64,000 bases of DNA from UBA1563 sp037440065 (GTDB lineage Bacteria > Bacteroidota > Ignavibacteria > Ignavibacteriales > Ignavibacteriaceae), in NCBI GenBank assembly GCA_037440065.1, contig JBBIUV010000017.1:62001-126000 (forward strand), in the 5' to 3' direction. The notes beneath the pieces are model-generated. The model saw only the letters and a list, made by a program, of their open reading frames with translations, was not told the origin of the DNA and did no database searches. The position numbers were made by a program, and so were the translations under genes. Positions 34,020-43,586 of the stretch are shown here, piece by piece. Numbering within the stretch: the stretch's first letter is position 1; each line of letters opens with the position of its first letter.

Positions 34020-35078
34020 ATGCTTACAAACTCAATCATGTACAAAGCGCTGGTAAACAAAGATGTTTCCTATGAAGGAATTTTCTTTGCAGCGATAAGA
34101 ACCACCGGAATTTTTTGTCGCCCGACTTGCAACGCAAAAAAACCAAAAGAAGAAAACGTAGAATTTTTTAAATCAACAAAGGAAGCTATTCTAAAAGGAT
34201 ATAGACCTTGTAAAGTATGTAATCCTTTGGAAAAACCTGGTGAGACTCCGTCTTACATTAAAGAAATTATGGAGTCTTTAAGCGCAAATCCTTCGATCAA
34301 AATAAAGGATTGGGATTTAATTCAAAAAGGAATTGAACCAAGCAAAGTGAGAAGATGGTTTTTGAAAAATCATGGAATAACGTTCCACGCGTATCAACGG
34401 ATGTTCAGAATCAATTCTGCTTTCAAAAAAATTCAGAATGGTGAACAGGTTATCACAGCAGCCTTTGATGCCGGTTACGAATCGTTAAGCGGTTTTAATG
34501 ATTCCTTTAAATCAATCTTAGGTGCATCACCTTCTAACAGCAAGAACAAAAAAGTCATAAACATTACCCGGCTTGAAACTCCATTGGGAACAATGTTTGC
34601 CGGAGCAGCTGAAGAAGGAATTTGTCTCCTAGAATTCTCCGATCGCAAAATGTTGGAAACTGAATTTAAATATTTGGCTAAAGCTCTGAATGCGAATCTA
34701 ATTCAAGGTGATAACCGCCACTTCAAATTATTAAAGAAAGAACTGGAAGAATATTTTGATGGAAAGAGACAGGAATTTACTGTTCCTTTATTCACAGTTG
34801 GGACAGAATTTCAAAAGTCCGTTTGGAAAGAATTGCAAACAATTCCTTACGGCACAACACGTTCCTATTTGGGGCAAGCTACTTCGTTGGGGAAAGCGAC
34901 TGCAGTACGAGCAGTCGCAAATGCCAATGGAATGAATCATATTGCAATCATTATTCCTTGCCATCGTGTGATTGGAGAAGATGGAAGTCCGACTGGATAT
35001 GGTGGGGGCATCTGGAGGAAAAAATGGCTGCTGGATTTGGAAAAAGAAAACTGTTCATGTAAAGTAGTTAGTTATTAA
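34020..35078 (+). CDS. ada: Ada: methylated-DNA repair protein and transcription activator
   Basis: A 352-residue protein with the full Ada architecture. The N-terminal zinc domain has Cys33, Cys37, Cys64 and Cys67 ('TTGIFCRPTCNA', 'RPCKVC') with the same 4-27-3 spacing as E. coli Ada, where the first Cys accepts methyl from phosphotriesters and switches the protein on. An AraC-type helix-turn-helix follows ('RRWFLKNHGITFHAYQRMFR', 'AFDAGYESLSGFNDSFK'). The C-terminal alkyltransferase has 'NGMNHIAIIIPCHRVIGEDG', whose Cys takes O6-methyl from guanine. A second ATG six codons in is also possible. Neither start has a clear Shine-Dalgarno site. Confidence 0.95.
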   Translation: MLTNSIMYKALVNKDVSYEGIFFAAIRTTGIFCRPTCNAKKPKEENVEFFKSTKEAILKGYRPCKVCNPLEKPGETPSYIKEIMESLSANPSIKIKDWDLIQKGIEPSKVRRWFLKNHGITFHAYQRMFRINSAFKKIQNGEQVITAAFDAGYESLSGFNDSFKSILGASPSNSKNKKVINITRLETPLGTMFAGAAEEGICLLEFSDRKMLETEFKYLAKALNANLIQGDNRHFKLLKKELEEYFDGKRQEFTVPLFTVGTEFQKSVWKELQTIPYGTTRSYLGQATSLGKATAVRAVANANGMNHIAIIIPCHRVIGEDGSPTGYGGGIWRKKWLLDLEKENCSCKVVSY

Positions 35079-35090
35079 AAAAGAATTTTA

Positions 35091-35654
35091 ATGATAGAAT
35101 TGAATAGAATACTCAAGCAGTTTGATATAAACTTTCCTGTTGAAGAGTTAGAATATTTCGGATCAAACAGTTCAATGAAAGCAATCAAAAAAGACGACTA
35201 CTTTTTTAGTCCCAATAATACGTGCAATGAATTGGGATTTGTAACAAAAGGTCTTCTTCGCTCTTTCATAGTTGTTGACGGGAAGGAATTTAATATTGAA
35301 TTCTATTTTGAAGATCAGTTCGTTAGCGCGTTTACAAGTTTTCTTACACAGCTTCCTTCCGACTGGACAATACAAGCGTTAGAAGAATCGGAATTAATTG
35401 TGATAAATCGCGATCTCCTAACGGATTTGTATGAAAGAAACAATTGTTGGGTGTCTTTCGGCAAAAATATTTTTGAACGTCAGACAATAAAAAAATGCAG
35501 TCGAGAAAAATCGCTCATCGGAGATAACGCAGCAACACGCTATAAGATGTTCCGCGAAGAATATCACGAAGTTGAAAATAGAATTCCTCTTTACCACATT
35601 GCGTCATATCTTGGCATCACACCCGAAACATTAAGCAGATTAAGAAAAAAATAA
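35091..35654 (+). CDS. Crp/Fnr family transcription regulator (second of two)
   Basis: A 187-residue regulator with the same layout as the 32784-33353 protein: barrel ('KKDDYFFSPNNTCNELGFVT', 'EFNIEFYFEDQFVSAFTSFL', 'WTIQALEESELIVI') and winged helix ('HIASYLGITPETLSRLRKK'). Glu179, Ser182 and Arg183 give the Fnr-type E--SR reading head. Three scattered Cys residues do not form the Fnr cluster pattern. It is 12 nt downstream of ada, so it probably shares that transcript. A perfect Fnr palindrome begins 2 nt after its stop. Confidence 0.88.
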   Translation: MIELNRILKQFDINFPVEELEYFGSNSSMKAIKKDDYFFSPNNTCNELGFVTKGLLRSFIVVDGKEFNIEFYFEDQFVSAFTSFLTQLPSDWTIQALEESELIVINRDLLTDLYERNNCWVSFGKNIFERQTIKKCSREKSLIGDNAATRYKMFREEYHEVENRIPLYHIASYLGITPETLSRLRKK

Positions 35655-35656
35655 TT

Positions 35657-35702
35657 CCTTGATGTACATCAAGGTTTTCCTTTTACTCATAGTTTATTTT
35701 TG
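35657..35702 (+). promoter_or_regulatory. Perfect Fnr-type operator and -7 box before the second NTF2-like gene
   Basis: CCTTGATGTACATCAAGG (35657-35674) is an 18-nt perfect palindrome containing TTGAT-N4-ATCAA. TATTTTTG (35695-35702) is an exact TAnnTTTG box. The operator centre is 29.5 nt upstream of that box, so near -43 from the likely start, a class II activator position. The nearest candidate regulator is the Crp/Fnr gene just upstream, whose recognition helix has the matching residues. Confidence 0.75.
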
Positions 35703-35738
35703 AAATATTAAAAATGAATGATACATAGAAGGATAATT

Positions 35739-36200
35739 ATGGAAACAATCAAAATCCCGATTACCGGGGATGAAATTTCAAATTTAGCTGATGAAGAAAC
35801 TAAATCACTTTCTTTGTTTTACAAAGCATTTAATTACAGAGATATGGAATTGATGGCGGAATCATGGTTGAAGACTGAAGAAATTTCAATGGATAATCCA
35901 ATTGGTGGAATTCGCAGAGGTTGGGAAGAAATATCAAATGGTTATGACAAAATTTTTAACGGCAATGCGGAAGTCTATGTCGAGTTTTATGACTACAGTA
36001 TCCATAAAACTGCTGATATGTTTTTCGCTACCGGAAGAGAACGAGGTTATTTCAAAACCGAAGAGAATATTATTAACTTAGCGATACGAACAACCAGAAT
36101 TTTCAAAAAGATTAATGGTGTGTGGAAACAAATTCACCATCACGGCTCAATAGATGAACCTGAATTATTAGAAAAATATCAGAAAGCTGTGCAAAAATAG
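35739..36200 (+). CDS. NTF2-like (SnoaL/DUF4440-type) protein
   Basis: A 153-residue protein from the ATG with AAGGA 5 nt upstream; an in-frame ATG 21 nt earlier lacks such a site. 'SLFYKAFNYRDMELMAESWL', 'AEVYVEFYDYSIHKTADMFF', 'FATGRERGYFK' and 'RTTRIFKKINGVWKQIHHHG' give the NTF2 cone-fold order. The closing 'W+..HHH.S' strand is common in DUF4440/SnoaL_3 proteins. The ligand is unknown. It is the direct downstream target of the perfect Fnr-type operator. Confidence 0.78.
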   Translation: METIKIPITGDEISNLADEETKSLSLFYKAFNYRDMELMAESWLKTEEISMDNPIGGIRRGWEEISNGYDKIFNGNAEVYVEFYDYSIHKTADMFFATGRERGYFKTEENIINLAIRTTRIFKKINGVWKQIHHHGSIDEPELLEKYQKAVQK

Positions 36201-36201
36201 A

Positions 36202-36789
36202 ATGCTCGATTTTAACTTAACATTACAATCAACTAAAGTTCTTTTACGTCCGATAATACCTGCTGATTATTTTTCGTTTGAAAAACTAACGAACGATAAA
36301 TCAATGTGGATATACTTTACAAGCGATCTTTCAGAGAAATCCGAACTAAAAAAATGGGTTGAAACTACTGTTAGTGAGAATGAAAAGAATACCCGATTAG
36401 CTTTTACGGTGATTGATAAATCTACCAACCAGCCAATTGGATCAACAAGTTTCTTAAATATTTCAGTTCGTGATAAAAGAATTGAAATCGGTTCGACTTG
36501 GGTTTGTAAAGAATTTCAAGGCAAAGGCATTAACGATCAGATGAAATATTTGATGTTGCAATACTGTTTTGTGACTTTGAATTTCGAAAGAGTTGAATTC
36601 AAAACTGATGTACTAAATCTTCATGCCAGAAATGCGCTAATTAGAATCGGAGCGAAAGAAGAAGGAATTTTAAGAAGTCACACCTTAATGACTCATAACC
36701 GCCGACGGGACACGATTTACTATAGTATATTAAGGTCAGAGTGGGATGAATTAAAGAATGATAGTAAAGATCGTTTAATCAAAAAATAA
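36202..36789 (+). CDS. GNAT acetyltransferase, RimJ/RimL-like
   Basis: A 195-residue N-acetyltransferase. 'KVLLRPIIPADYFSFEKLTN' is the usual N-terminal strand and helix. 'RIEIGSTWVCKEFQGKGIND' carries the acetyl-CoA loop (Q/RxxGxG/A form). 'ERVEFKTDVLNLHARNALIR' and 'IGAKEEGILRSHTLM' are typical of the RimJ/RimL/SpeG group. The substrate is unknown. It starts 1 nt after the NTF2-like gene stop, so it belongs to the same Fnr-box transcript. Confidence 0.88.
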   Translation: MLDFNLTLQSTKVLLRPIIPADYFSFEKLTNDKSMWIYFTSDLSEKSELKKWVETTVSENEKNTRLAFTVIDKSTNQPIGSTSFLNISVRDKRIEIGSTWVCKEFQGKGINDQMKYLMLQYCFVTLNFERVEFKTDVLNLHARNALIRIGAKEEGILRSHTLMTHNRRRDTIYYSILRSEWDELKNDSKDRLIKK

Positions 36790-36792
36790 TTT

Positions 36793-37131
36793 GTGATTTC
36801 CGCCGCTCAATTCTATCGAATTTTTCTCGATAGTAGAGTAAATTCTAATGGATTTATCATGACCGATGCAGATAAAATAAAATGGTTTGACAGATGTGTA
36901 AAATTCCAACTCAGCGGATTAATTTTTCTTGAGATGAAATCGAGAAAAAATAAAGTTGGCGTTTGGGTGATTGAAGATACCAAAAATAATACGGTTTTAA
37001 ATTCCAACATGGAATGGGAAACAGAACCTCCTCTGACGAAACGGGATGAGGCTTTTCTTATCCGTACAAGATTTGACCTAGAAACTGCGATCACTATGTA
37101 TGAACAATATAAAATGTTTGCAGAAACTTAA
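36793..37131 (+). CDS. Small protein of unknown function
   Basis: A 112-residue protein, not recognised. The frame opens with GTG 3 nt after the GNAT stop; an ATG 22 codons further in ('MTDADKIKWFDRCVKFQLSG') is an alternative. The sequence is mixed alpha/beta with 'KVGVWVIEDTKNNTVLNSNM' and ends in a helix. It has no signal or membrane segment. Close spacing makes it the last gene of the Fnr-box operon, and it converges on gltD. Confidence 0.6.
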   Translation: MISAAQFYRIFLDSRVNSNGFIMTDADKIKWFDRCVKFQLSGLIFLEMKSRKNKVGVWVIEDTKNNTVLNSNMEWETEPPLTKRDEAFLIRTRFDLETAITMYEQYKMFAET

Positions 37132-37142
37132 TTCAGACAAAC

Positions 37143-37158
37143 ATTTTATTGTTAAAAT
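37143..37158. terminator. Weak AT-only hairpin between convergent genes
   Basis: ATTTTA-TTGT-TAAAAT sits in the 27-nt gap between the plus-strand operon end and the gltD stop. It is the only dyad there and could act in both directions, but the stem is all A-T. Confidence 0.25.
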
Positions 37159-38646
37159 TTATGCCGCTGTTTCCTCAGCATACACTTCCGTTAAATATCT
37201 GTGAACCGATGCTGCACATTTCCTACCTTCAGCAATAGCCCAAACTACAAGCGATTGCCCGCGTCTCATATCGCCGCATGCAAAAACTTTATCAAGTGAA
37301 GTTGAATGCACTCTTCTAACATTTTCACGTGAATAGCCGTAGGGATCTTCATCACCAAATTCAGCTTTTACATTCCCACGCTGATCCAGTTCCATTCCTA
37401 AAGCAACAAGTTCGTCGATCAATCCTTTTTTCTCCGGATGAACAAAACCTGCAGCAATTAAAACCAACTCAGCCGGCAATTCAAATTCGGTTCCTGGGAT
37501 ATCAACAAATTTGCCATCTTCAAATTTAACTTCTGTACAAATCAAGGAGGTTAATTCACCTTTTTCATTTCCTCTAAATTCTTTAGTATTAACGCTCCAC
37601 TTTCTTACAGCGCCTTCTTCGTGACTTGTTGAAGTACGCATGATCAAAGGCCAGTAAGGCCAGGGAGTATTTGATGGACGGTCCTCAGAAGGCATCGGCA
37701 TGATTTCTAACTGTGTAACCGATTTAGCCCCTTGTCGATTTGAGGTACCGACACAATCCGAACCGGTATCACCACCACCAAGAACAACTACATTTTTTCC
37801 CTTTGCATTTATAACTCGGTCGACTTTTTCTCCTGAATTAATTTTATTTTGAAGTGTTAAAAATTCCATTGCAAAATAAACTCCACTCAACTCCCTGCCC
37901 GGGAGTTGTATATCTCTGGGCCGCTCCGATCCACCGGCAAGTACAACTGCATCAAATTTTTCTAGTAATTCTTTTGCTGGAATATCAACTCCAATGTTAA
38001 CATTAGTTTTAAATTGAACTCCTTCATCTTCCATTTGTTTTAACCGTCTATCAAGAATACTTTTTTCCATTTTGAAGTCGGGTATTCCATAACGAAGCAA
38101 ACCTCCTGGACGAGCATTCTTTTCAAAAACCGTAACCGTGTGTCCGGCTCTAGTTAACTGTTGTGCTGCTGCAAGTCCGGCGGGACCTGACCCAACAATT
38201 GCAACAGTTTTACCGCTAAGCACGTGGGGCATTCTAGGTTTTACATTTCCATCTTTAAAACCTTTCTCAATTATTGTCCGTTCGATCGCTTTAATTGAAA
38301 CCGGTTTCTCATTTATCCCAAGTGTGCAGGCTGATTCACAAGGTGCCGGACAAAGTCTTCCGGTAAATTCGGGAAAATTATTAGTGGTGTGAAGATTATC
38401 AAGTGCCTCTTTCCAATGACCATGATAAATCAAATCGTTCCATTCCGGAATATAATTTTTAACCGGACATCCGGTATCTCCGTGGCAAAATGGGATACCG
38501 CAATCCATACACCTAGCTCCCTGGATTTTAGCTTCTTCTCTAGTAAAAAGGATTTCAAATTCTTTGAAGTGTTTTACACGTTCATCTGCTTTGTCTTTTT
38601 TCAGAACAGCTCTTTCGAATTCCATAAAACCGGTTGGTTTACCCAT
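37159..38646 (-). CDS. gltD: Glutamate synthase small (beta) subunit
   Basis: A 495-residue FAD/NADPH electron-transfer subunit. The N-terminal Fe-S region has 'CMDCGIPFCHGDTGCPVKN' and 'LCPAPCESACTLGIN'. The FAD loop is 'VAIVGSGPAGLAAAQQL' and the NADPH loop is 'VVVLGGGDTGSDCVGTSNRQ'. It ends 'GDMRRGQSLVVWAIAEGR'. The ATG overlaps the gltB stop by 8 nt (ATGGGTAA), giving coupled synthesis of the two subunits. A start four codons earlier is less likely. Confidence 0.96.
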   Translation of the reverse strand: MGKPTGFMEFERAVLKKDKADERVKHFKEFEILFTREEAKIQGARCMDCGIPFCHGDTGCPVKNYIPEWNDLIYHGHWKEALDNLHTTNNFPEFTGRLCPAPCESACTLGINEKPVSIKAIERTIIEKGFKDGNVKPRMPHVLSGKTVAIVGSGPAGLAAAQQLTRAGHTVTVFEKNARPGGLLRYGIPDFKMEKSILDRRLKQMEDEGVQFKTNVNIGVDIPAKELLEKFDAVVLAGGSERPRDIQLPGRELSGVYFAMEFLTLQNKINSGEKVDRVINAKGKNVVVLGGGDTGSDCVGTSNRQGAKSVTQLEIMPMPSEDRPSNTPWPYWPLIMRTSTSHEEGAVRKWSVNTKEFRGNEKGELTSLICTEVKFEDGKFVDIPGTEFELPAELVLIAAGFVHPEKKGLIDELVALGMELDQRGNVKAEFGDEDPYGYSRENVRRVHSTSLDKVFACGDMRRGQSLVVWAIAEGRKCAASVHRYLTEVYAEETAA

Positions 38647-41600
38647 TGTGTACCTCATCTAAAACTATTTCATTGTCTAGCGCTTTTTTCGCTGCTTCTT
38701 CTTTTTCAATTCTCGCCAAAGCTTTTTTGTATTCGCCCGGAATTATCTTCCAGAAATTTTCCTTTTCCTTTTCCCATTTCTGCAAAATGCGCTCGGCTCG
38801 TTTGGAGCCGGTATAATCAAAATGCTTTTGTATCAGATCATGAACTTCTTTTACATCTTCTTCTTTTATCAAATACTCAACATCCACCATCTCATGATTG
38901 ATATACTTATTGGCATCTTTTGAGCGATCCCAGATGTAGGCAATACCACCGGACATTCCCGCTGCAAAATTCCTTCCTGTTTTTCCGATGACAACAACTC
39001 GACCACCGGTCATATATTCGCACCCATGATCACCAACACCTTCAACAACTGCAATTGCTCCTGAATTTCGCACAGCAAATCGCTCTCCAACTACTCCATT
39101 GATGTATGCTTCCCCACTTGTAGCGCCGTACAAACAGGTGTTCCCGGCGATAATATTCTCAGCGGCATCAAACGTAACCGTGCTCGGAATTTTTACGATT
39201 ACTCTTCCACCTGATAGTCCTTTTCCGGTATAATCATTTGATTCACCGGTCAGATCGAGTTCAACTCCTTTGGCTAGAAATGTTCCAAAACTTTGCCCTG
39301 CAGTTCCGCGAAGTTGGATTTTAATAGTACCGTCAGGTAATCCTTCATCACCATATCTTTTTGCAATTTCACTTGAAAGCATGGTTCCGACACTTCGATT
39401 AACATTCCTAATTCTTGTTTTAATAAGTACAGGTGTTTTATTTTCAAGAGCTGGCATCGCTTCTTTTATTAGCTCATGATCAAGCTGCTTTTCAAGTTCA
39501 TGATCTTGTTCACGAGTCTTGTACAAATTCGTATCGTACAACGGTGTTGGTTTGAACAACGGTTTAGAAAGATCAATACCACGGGCTTTCCAATGATCAT
39601 TCATCCTTATTGGAATTATTTTTTCAGTTTGTCCAACCATCTCAGTTATCGTTTTGAATCCAAGTTGTGCCATTAATTCTCTAACTTCTTCAGCAATAAA
39701 AAACATGAAATTTACAATGTACTCCGGTTTGCCGCTAAATTTTTTCCGAAGTTCGGGATCCTGAGTTGCAACACCAACGGGACAAGTATTGAGATGACAT
39801 TTGCGCATCATAATACATCCTTGTGTTACAAGGGGTGCCGTCGCAAAACCAAATTCTTCAGCTCCCAGAAGAGCTGCTATAACAACATCACGTCCGGTTT
39901 TTAGTTGTCCATCAGTTGCAAGAGTCACTCTATCTCGTAAACCGTTCAATACCAATGTTTGGTGAGCTTCGCTCAGTCCTAATTCCCAGGGAGAACCTGC
40001 ATAATGAATAGAAGAAATCGGACTTGCACCCGTTCCTCCGTCATGTCCGCTAATTAGAATATGATCTGCATGTGCTTTTGCAACTCCTGCAGCAATTGTT
40101 CCCACTCCAACTTCAGAAACAAGTTTTACACTAATGCGTGCTTTAGGATTAATATTTTTTAAATCGAAGATAAGTTGTTTCAAGTCTTCGATAGAATAAA
40201 TGTCATGATGCGGAGGCGGACTTATTAAAGTTACACCCGGGATGCTGTATCGAACTTTTGCGATAACTTTATCAACTTTATGTCCGGGAAGTTGTCCCCC
40301 TTCACCCGGTTTTGCACCTTGCGCCATTTTGATCTGAAGTTCGTCTGCATTTACCAAGTAATTTGCCGTAACACCAAATCGTGCAGAAGCAACTTGCTTG
40401 ATTGATGATCTTAGACTATCACCATTAGGAAGTTTAATAAATCTTTCTGGTTCTTCACCTCCTTCACCGGTGTTGGATTTCGCTCCAATCCGGTTCATGG
40501 CTATAGCAAGAGATGTGTGCGTTTCTTTTGAGATTGAGCCAAAACTCATGGCACCGGTTGAGAATCTTTTTACGATTTCACTTGCGGGTTCAACTTCTTC
40601 AAGAGGAATCTGATTACCCGAGGTGTCTAAAGTAAATAGACTTCTTAAAGTTACTCTTTTTTTATTTTGATTGTTGATCAGTTCACTATATTCTTTAAAC
40701 GTTTTGTAATCACTTCTTTGTGTACTCAATTGAAGTTTTGAAATAGTCATGGGATTCCAGAGATGATGCTCACCATCACCACGGTAGTGATAGAGACCTC
40801 CAACATCAAGTGAACTTTGGTCTATTTGTGGATCAAGTGCGTGCATATGTCGGCGGATGGTTTCCTCCTCCAACATTTCAAGACTTAGTCCTTCAATTTT
40901 TGTAGGGGTGCCGGTAAAATATTTTTCAACAATTTCACTATCCAAACCATCGGCTTCAAAAATTTGTGCTCCGCAATAAGATTGAAGTGTGCTAATTCCC
41001 ATCTTACTGAATATTTTGAAGAGACCCTTACTAACCGCTTTTACAAAATTCTTCGTCACGGTTTTGTAATCCATGCCTTCGGGAAGAAATTTGTATTCCG
41101 TTAAGTAAGCCAGAGTTTCATAAGCTACATAAGGATTAATAGCATTCGCTCCATATCCGCAAAGTAAAGCAAAATGATGAACTTCTCTTGGTTCACCGCT
41201 TTCAACAATAATTCCGGTTTTGGTTCTTAATCCTGCTCTTAATAACGCGTGGTGAACACCGGAAGTTGCAAGTAGACAAGGAATTGCGGCGTGGCTTCTG
41301 TCGGTACCTTTATCGGAAAGTATGATGAGAGAAATTCCGGATTTAACAGCTTCAACTGCTTCCTGACAAATTTGATCCAAGCGTTCACGCATGTCATGCC
41401 GAACAAATGGATCGAACAAGAGAGGAATGGTAATAGACTTAAAATGTCCCTTGGCAATAAATCTTATTTTTTCCATCTGTGAATTTGAAAGTAACGGATG
41501 CTCTAACTCAAGCCGATGAGAATGCTGCGGAGTTTCAGCCAAAAGATTCTGCTCCGGTCCAACGTATGTGGTCAATTCCATTACAAGTTCTTCACGCAAC

Positions 41601-43237
41601 GGATCAATTGGTGGATTTGTAACTTGCGCAAAAAGCTGCTTGAAATAACGGAATAACATCTGAGGTTTATCAGAAAGAACTGCTAGAGCCGCATCATTTC
41701 CCATTGAACCAACAGCTTCTTGACCTGAGGCAGCCATTGGGAGCATTACTTTCATTAAGTCTTCTTTTGTGTACCCAAAAATCCTTTGCCGGATCAATAA
41801 CGTGTCATAGTGAACTTTGTAAATATCGTCTGGAGCAGGAAGATAATCCAGTTTAACCATATTTTCCTTGACCCATTTTCTGTATGGTTGACGTGTAACG
41901 ATATCTTTTTTAATCTCTTCATCGGTAATAATTCTTCCCTGTTTTAAGTCGAGAATGAACATTTTCCCAGGTTGAAGTTTACCCTTAACTGCAACATTTT
42001 CAGCATCAACACTAAAGGTACCAGCTTCTGAAGTAAGCACCACAAGATCATCTTTTGTAATAACATAGCGGGATGGTCTCAAACCATTTCTGTCTAAAGT
42101 TGCTCCAATAATATTGCCATCCGTAAACACCACTGCTGCCGGCCCATCCCAAGGTTCCATCATGGTTGCATGATATTCGTAAAAAGCTCGTCTATCGGGA
42201 TCCATCAAATCATTCTTCGACCAAGCTTCCGGGATCATCATCATCATCGCGTGTGGGAGACTACGACCACTCATAACTAGAAGTTCTAGTACAGAGTCGA
42301 AAGTTGCAGAATCACTTTGCCCTTCCATGATGATCGGGAGCATTCGTCTTAAATCTTTACCGTAATAAGGAGACTCCATAACATGTTGACGCGCTGCCAT
42401 CCAATTCTTATTCCCCCTCAAAGTATTTATCTCTCCATTATGTGCGATCATTCTAAAAGGATGAGCTAAATCCCAAGTAGGAAAAGTATTGGTTGAAAAT
42501 CTCATATGAATCATTGCCATAGCAGATTTCATGTCTGGTTCGTTAAGGTCTTTGTAATATGCCAAAATTTGAGGGGCTAACAACATGCCTTTGTAAATCA
42601 AAACTTTACTTGAAAACGAGGGGACGTAATATTTACTTCTATCCAATTTTAATTCCGTTCGTACGCGCTGATCAATAATCCTCCTGATTAGATAAAGTTT
42701 TCTTTCAAATCCATCTTGATCAACTATTTTTTTATTTGCCCCAATAAAACAATGTCGAATAAAAGGTTGAGTGGATTGAGCTCCTTTTCCAGGAATGGAA
42801 GGATTTACAGGTACATCTCTCCAACCTAAAAACTTTTGATCCTCATCAATAACGATTTTTTCAATAATATTTTCAACAGCTTTTCTGAGTGTAGCATCCT
42901 GGGGGAGAAAGGTTACACCAACACCATAACGTCCTTCCACGGGAAGATCAATATTTTTTTCACTTGTAACTTTACGCATGAATTCATCTGGCATCTGGAT
43001 AAGGATTCCCGCACCATCTCCTGTATTTGGATCGGCACCAACAGCTCCTCGATGTTCCAGGTTTTTTAAAATATCCAAACCTTTTTCGATGATAGAACGA
43101 GATTTTCTTCCCTTAACATCAGCGACAAAGCCCATACCGCATGCATCATGTTCAAAAGCGGGGTCGTACATCCCCTGCTTTGTAGGACGGCTACTATTTA
43201 TTTCATATTCATGTTGTTGTTCATCTAAAATTGACAT
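38639..43237 (-). CDS. gltB: Glutamate synthase large (alpha) subunit
   Basis: A 1532-residue enzyme, full length for bacterial GltB. Cys33 in 'FEHDACGMGFVADVKG' is the glutaminase nucleophile, exposed after removal of a 32-residue propeptide. The central and FMN domains include 'FSTNTFPTWDLAHPFRMIAH', 'RFSTGAMSFGSISKETH', 'LISPPPHHDIYSIEDL' and 'ISGHDGGTGASPISSIHYAG'. The cluster motif is 'RKCHLNTCPVGVATQ' (3Fe-4S). The C-terminal beta-helix has 'YGATSGEAYINGVVGERFAV'. With GltD it makes two glutamates from glutamine and 2-oxoglutarate. GGAGTAACG precedes the ATG. Confidence 0.97.
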   Translation of the reverse strand: MSILDEQQHEYEINSSRPTKQGMYDPAFEHDACGMGFVADVKGRKSRSIIEKGLDILKNLEHRGAVGADPNTGDGAGILIQMPDEFMRKVTSEKNIDLPVEGRYGVGVTFLPQDATLRKAVENIIEKIVIDEDQKFLGWRDVPVNPSIPGKGAQSTQPFIRHCFIGANKKIVDQDGFERKLYLIRRIIDQRVRTELKLDRSKYYVPSFSSKVLIYKGMLLAPQILAYYKDLNEPDMKSAMAMIHMRFSTNTFPTWDLAHPFRMIAHNGEINTLRGNKNWMAARQHVMESPYYGKDLRRMLPIIMEGQSDSATFDSVLELLVMSGRSLPHAMMMMIPEAWSKNDLMDPDRRAFYEYHATMMEPWDGPAAVVFTDGNIIGATLDRNGLRPSRYVITKDDLVVLTSEAGTFSVDAENVAVKGKLQPGKMFILDLKQGRIITDEEIKKDIVTRQPYRKWVKENMVKLDYLPAPDDIYKVHYDTLLIRQRIFGYTKEDLMKVMLPMAASGQEAVGSMGNDAALAVLSDKPQMLFRYFKQLFAQVTNPPIDPLREELVMELTTYVGPEQNLLAETPQHSHRLELEHPLLSNSQMEKIRFIAKGHFKSITIPLLFDPFVRHDMRERLDQICQEAVEAVKSGISLIILSDKGTDRSHAAIPCLLATSGVHHALLRAGLRTKTGIIVESGEPREVHHFALLCGYGANAINPYVAYETLAYLTEYKFLPEGMDYKTVTKNFVKAVSKGLFKIFSKMGISTLQSYCGAQIFEADGLDSEIVEKYFTGTPTKIEGLSLEMLEEETIRRHMHALDPQIDQSSLDVGGLYHYRGDGEHHLWNPMTISKLQLSTQRSDYKTFKEYSELINNQNKKRVTLRSLFTLDTSGNQIPLEEVEPASEIVKRFSTGAMSFGSISKETHTSLAIAMNRIGAKSNTGEGGEEPERFIKLPNGDSLRSSIKQVASARFGVTANYLVNADELQIKMAQGAKPGEGGQLPGHKVDKVIAKVRYSIPGVTLISPPPHHDIYSIEDLKQLIFDLKNINPKARISVKLVSEVGVGTIAAGVAKAHADHILISGHDGGTGASPISSIHYAGSPWELGLSEAHQTLVLNGLRDRVTLATDGQLKTGRDVVIAALLGAEEFGFATAPLVTQGCIMMRKCHLNTCPVGVATQDPELRKKFSGKPEYIVNFMFFIAEEVRELMAQLGFKTITEMVGQTEKIIPIRMNDHWKARGIDLSKPLFKPTPLYDTNLYKTREQDHELEKQLDHELIKEAMPALENKTPVLIKTRIRNVNRSVGTMLSSEIAKRYGDEGLPDGTIKIQLRGTAGQSFGTFLAKGVELDLTGESNDYTGKGLSGGRVIVKIPSTVTFDAAENIIAGNTCLYGATSGEAYINGVVGERFAVRNSGAIAVVEGVGDHGCEYMTGGRVVVIGKTGRNFAAGMSGGIAYIWDRSKDANKYINHEMVDVEYLIKEEDVKEVHDLIQKHFDYTGSKRAERILQKWEKEKENFWKIIPGEYKKALARIEKEEAAKKALDNEIVLDEVHNG

Positions 43238-43586
43238 ACTCGTTACTCCGGTTTCACAATTCGTCTTAAACCTATTCGCAGGGAAAACTTTGGAAACACC
43301 TCTACTAGAACGGGATTTCCTAATGTATTAAGGAAAATGAATAAATTTATAAAATTTTCTTTGGCAATTTAATATTTACTCGGAAATTATCAAGGGGGAA
43401 TAGAGAATTTACCTCAAAAGATGAATTCATATTCAGAATAGATGCATATAATCAAGTTCTTTCAATCGAAATTGAGAGGAATATTTGCGAATCCATGACA
43501 GCGACCAAATTCATTCAGAGAAGTTAAAAAAAATTACTCTATTTCCCTTCCTATTGTTCTAGGATCATTAATTTTTCTCAACGTGA
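43238..43586. other. Gene-poor region upstream of gltB
   Basis: This should hold the gltB promoter, but no exact TAnnTTTG was found on the minus strand. A 60-codon plus-strand frame ending at 43527 (containing 'FIFRIDAYNQVLSIEIERNI') has no start codon and no recognised relative; it may be another remnant or chance. Confidence 0.4.
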
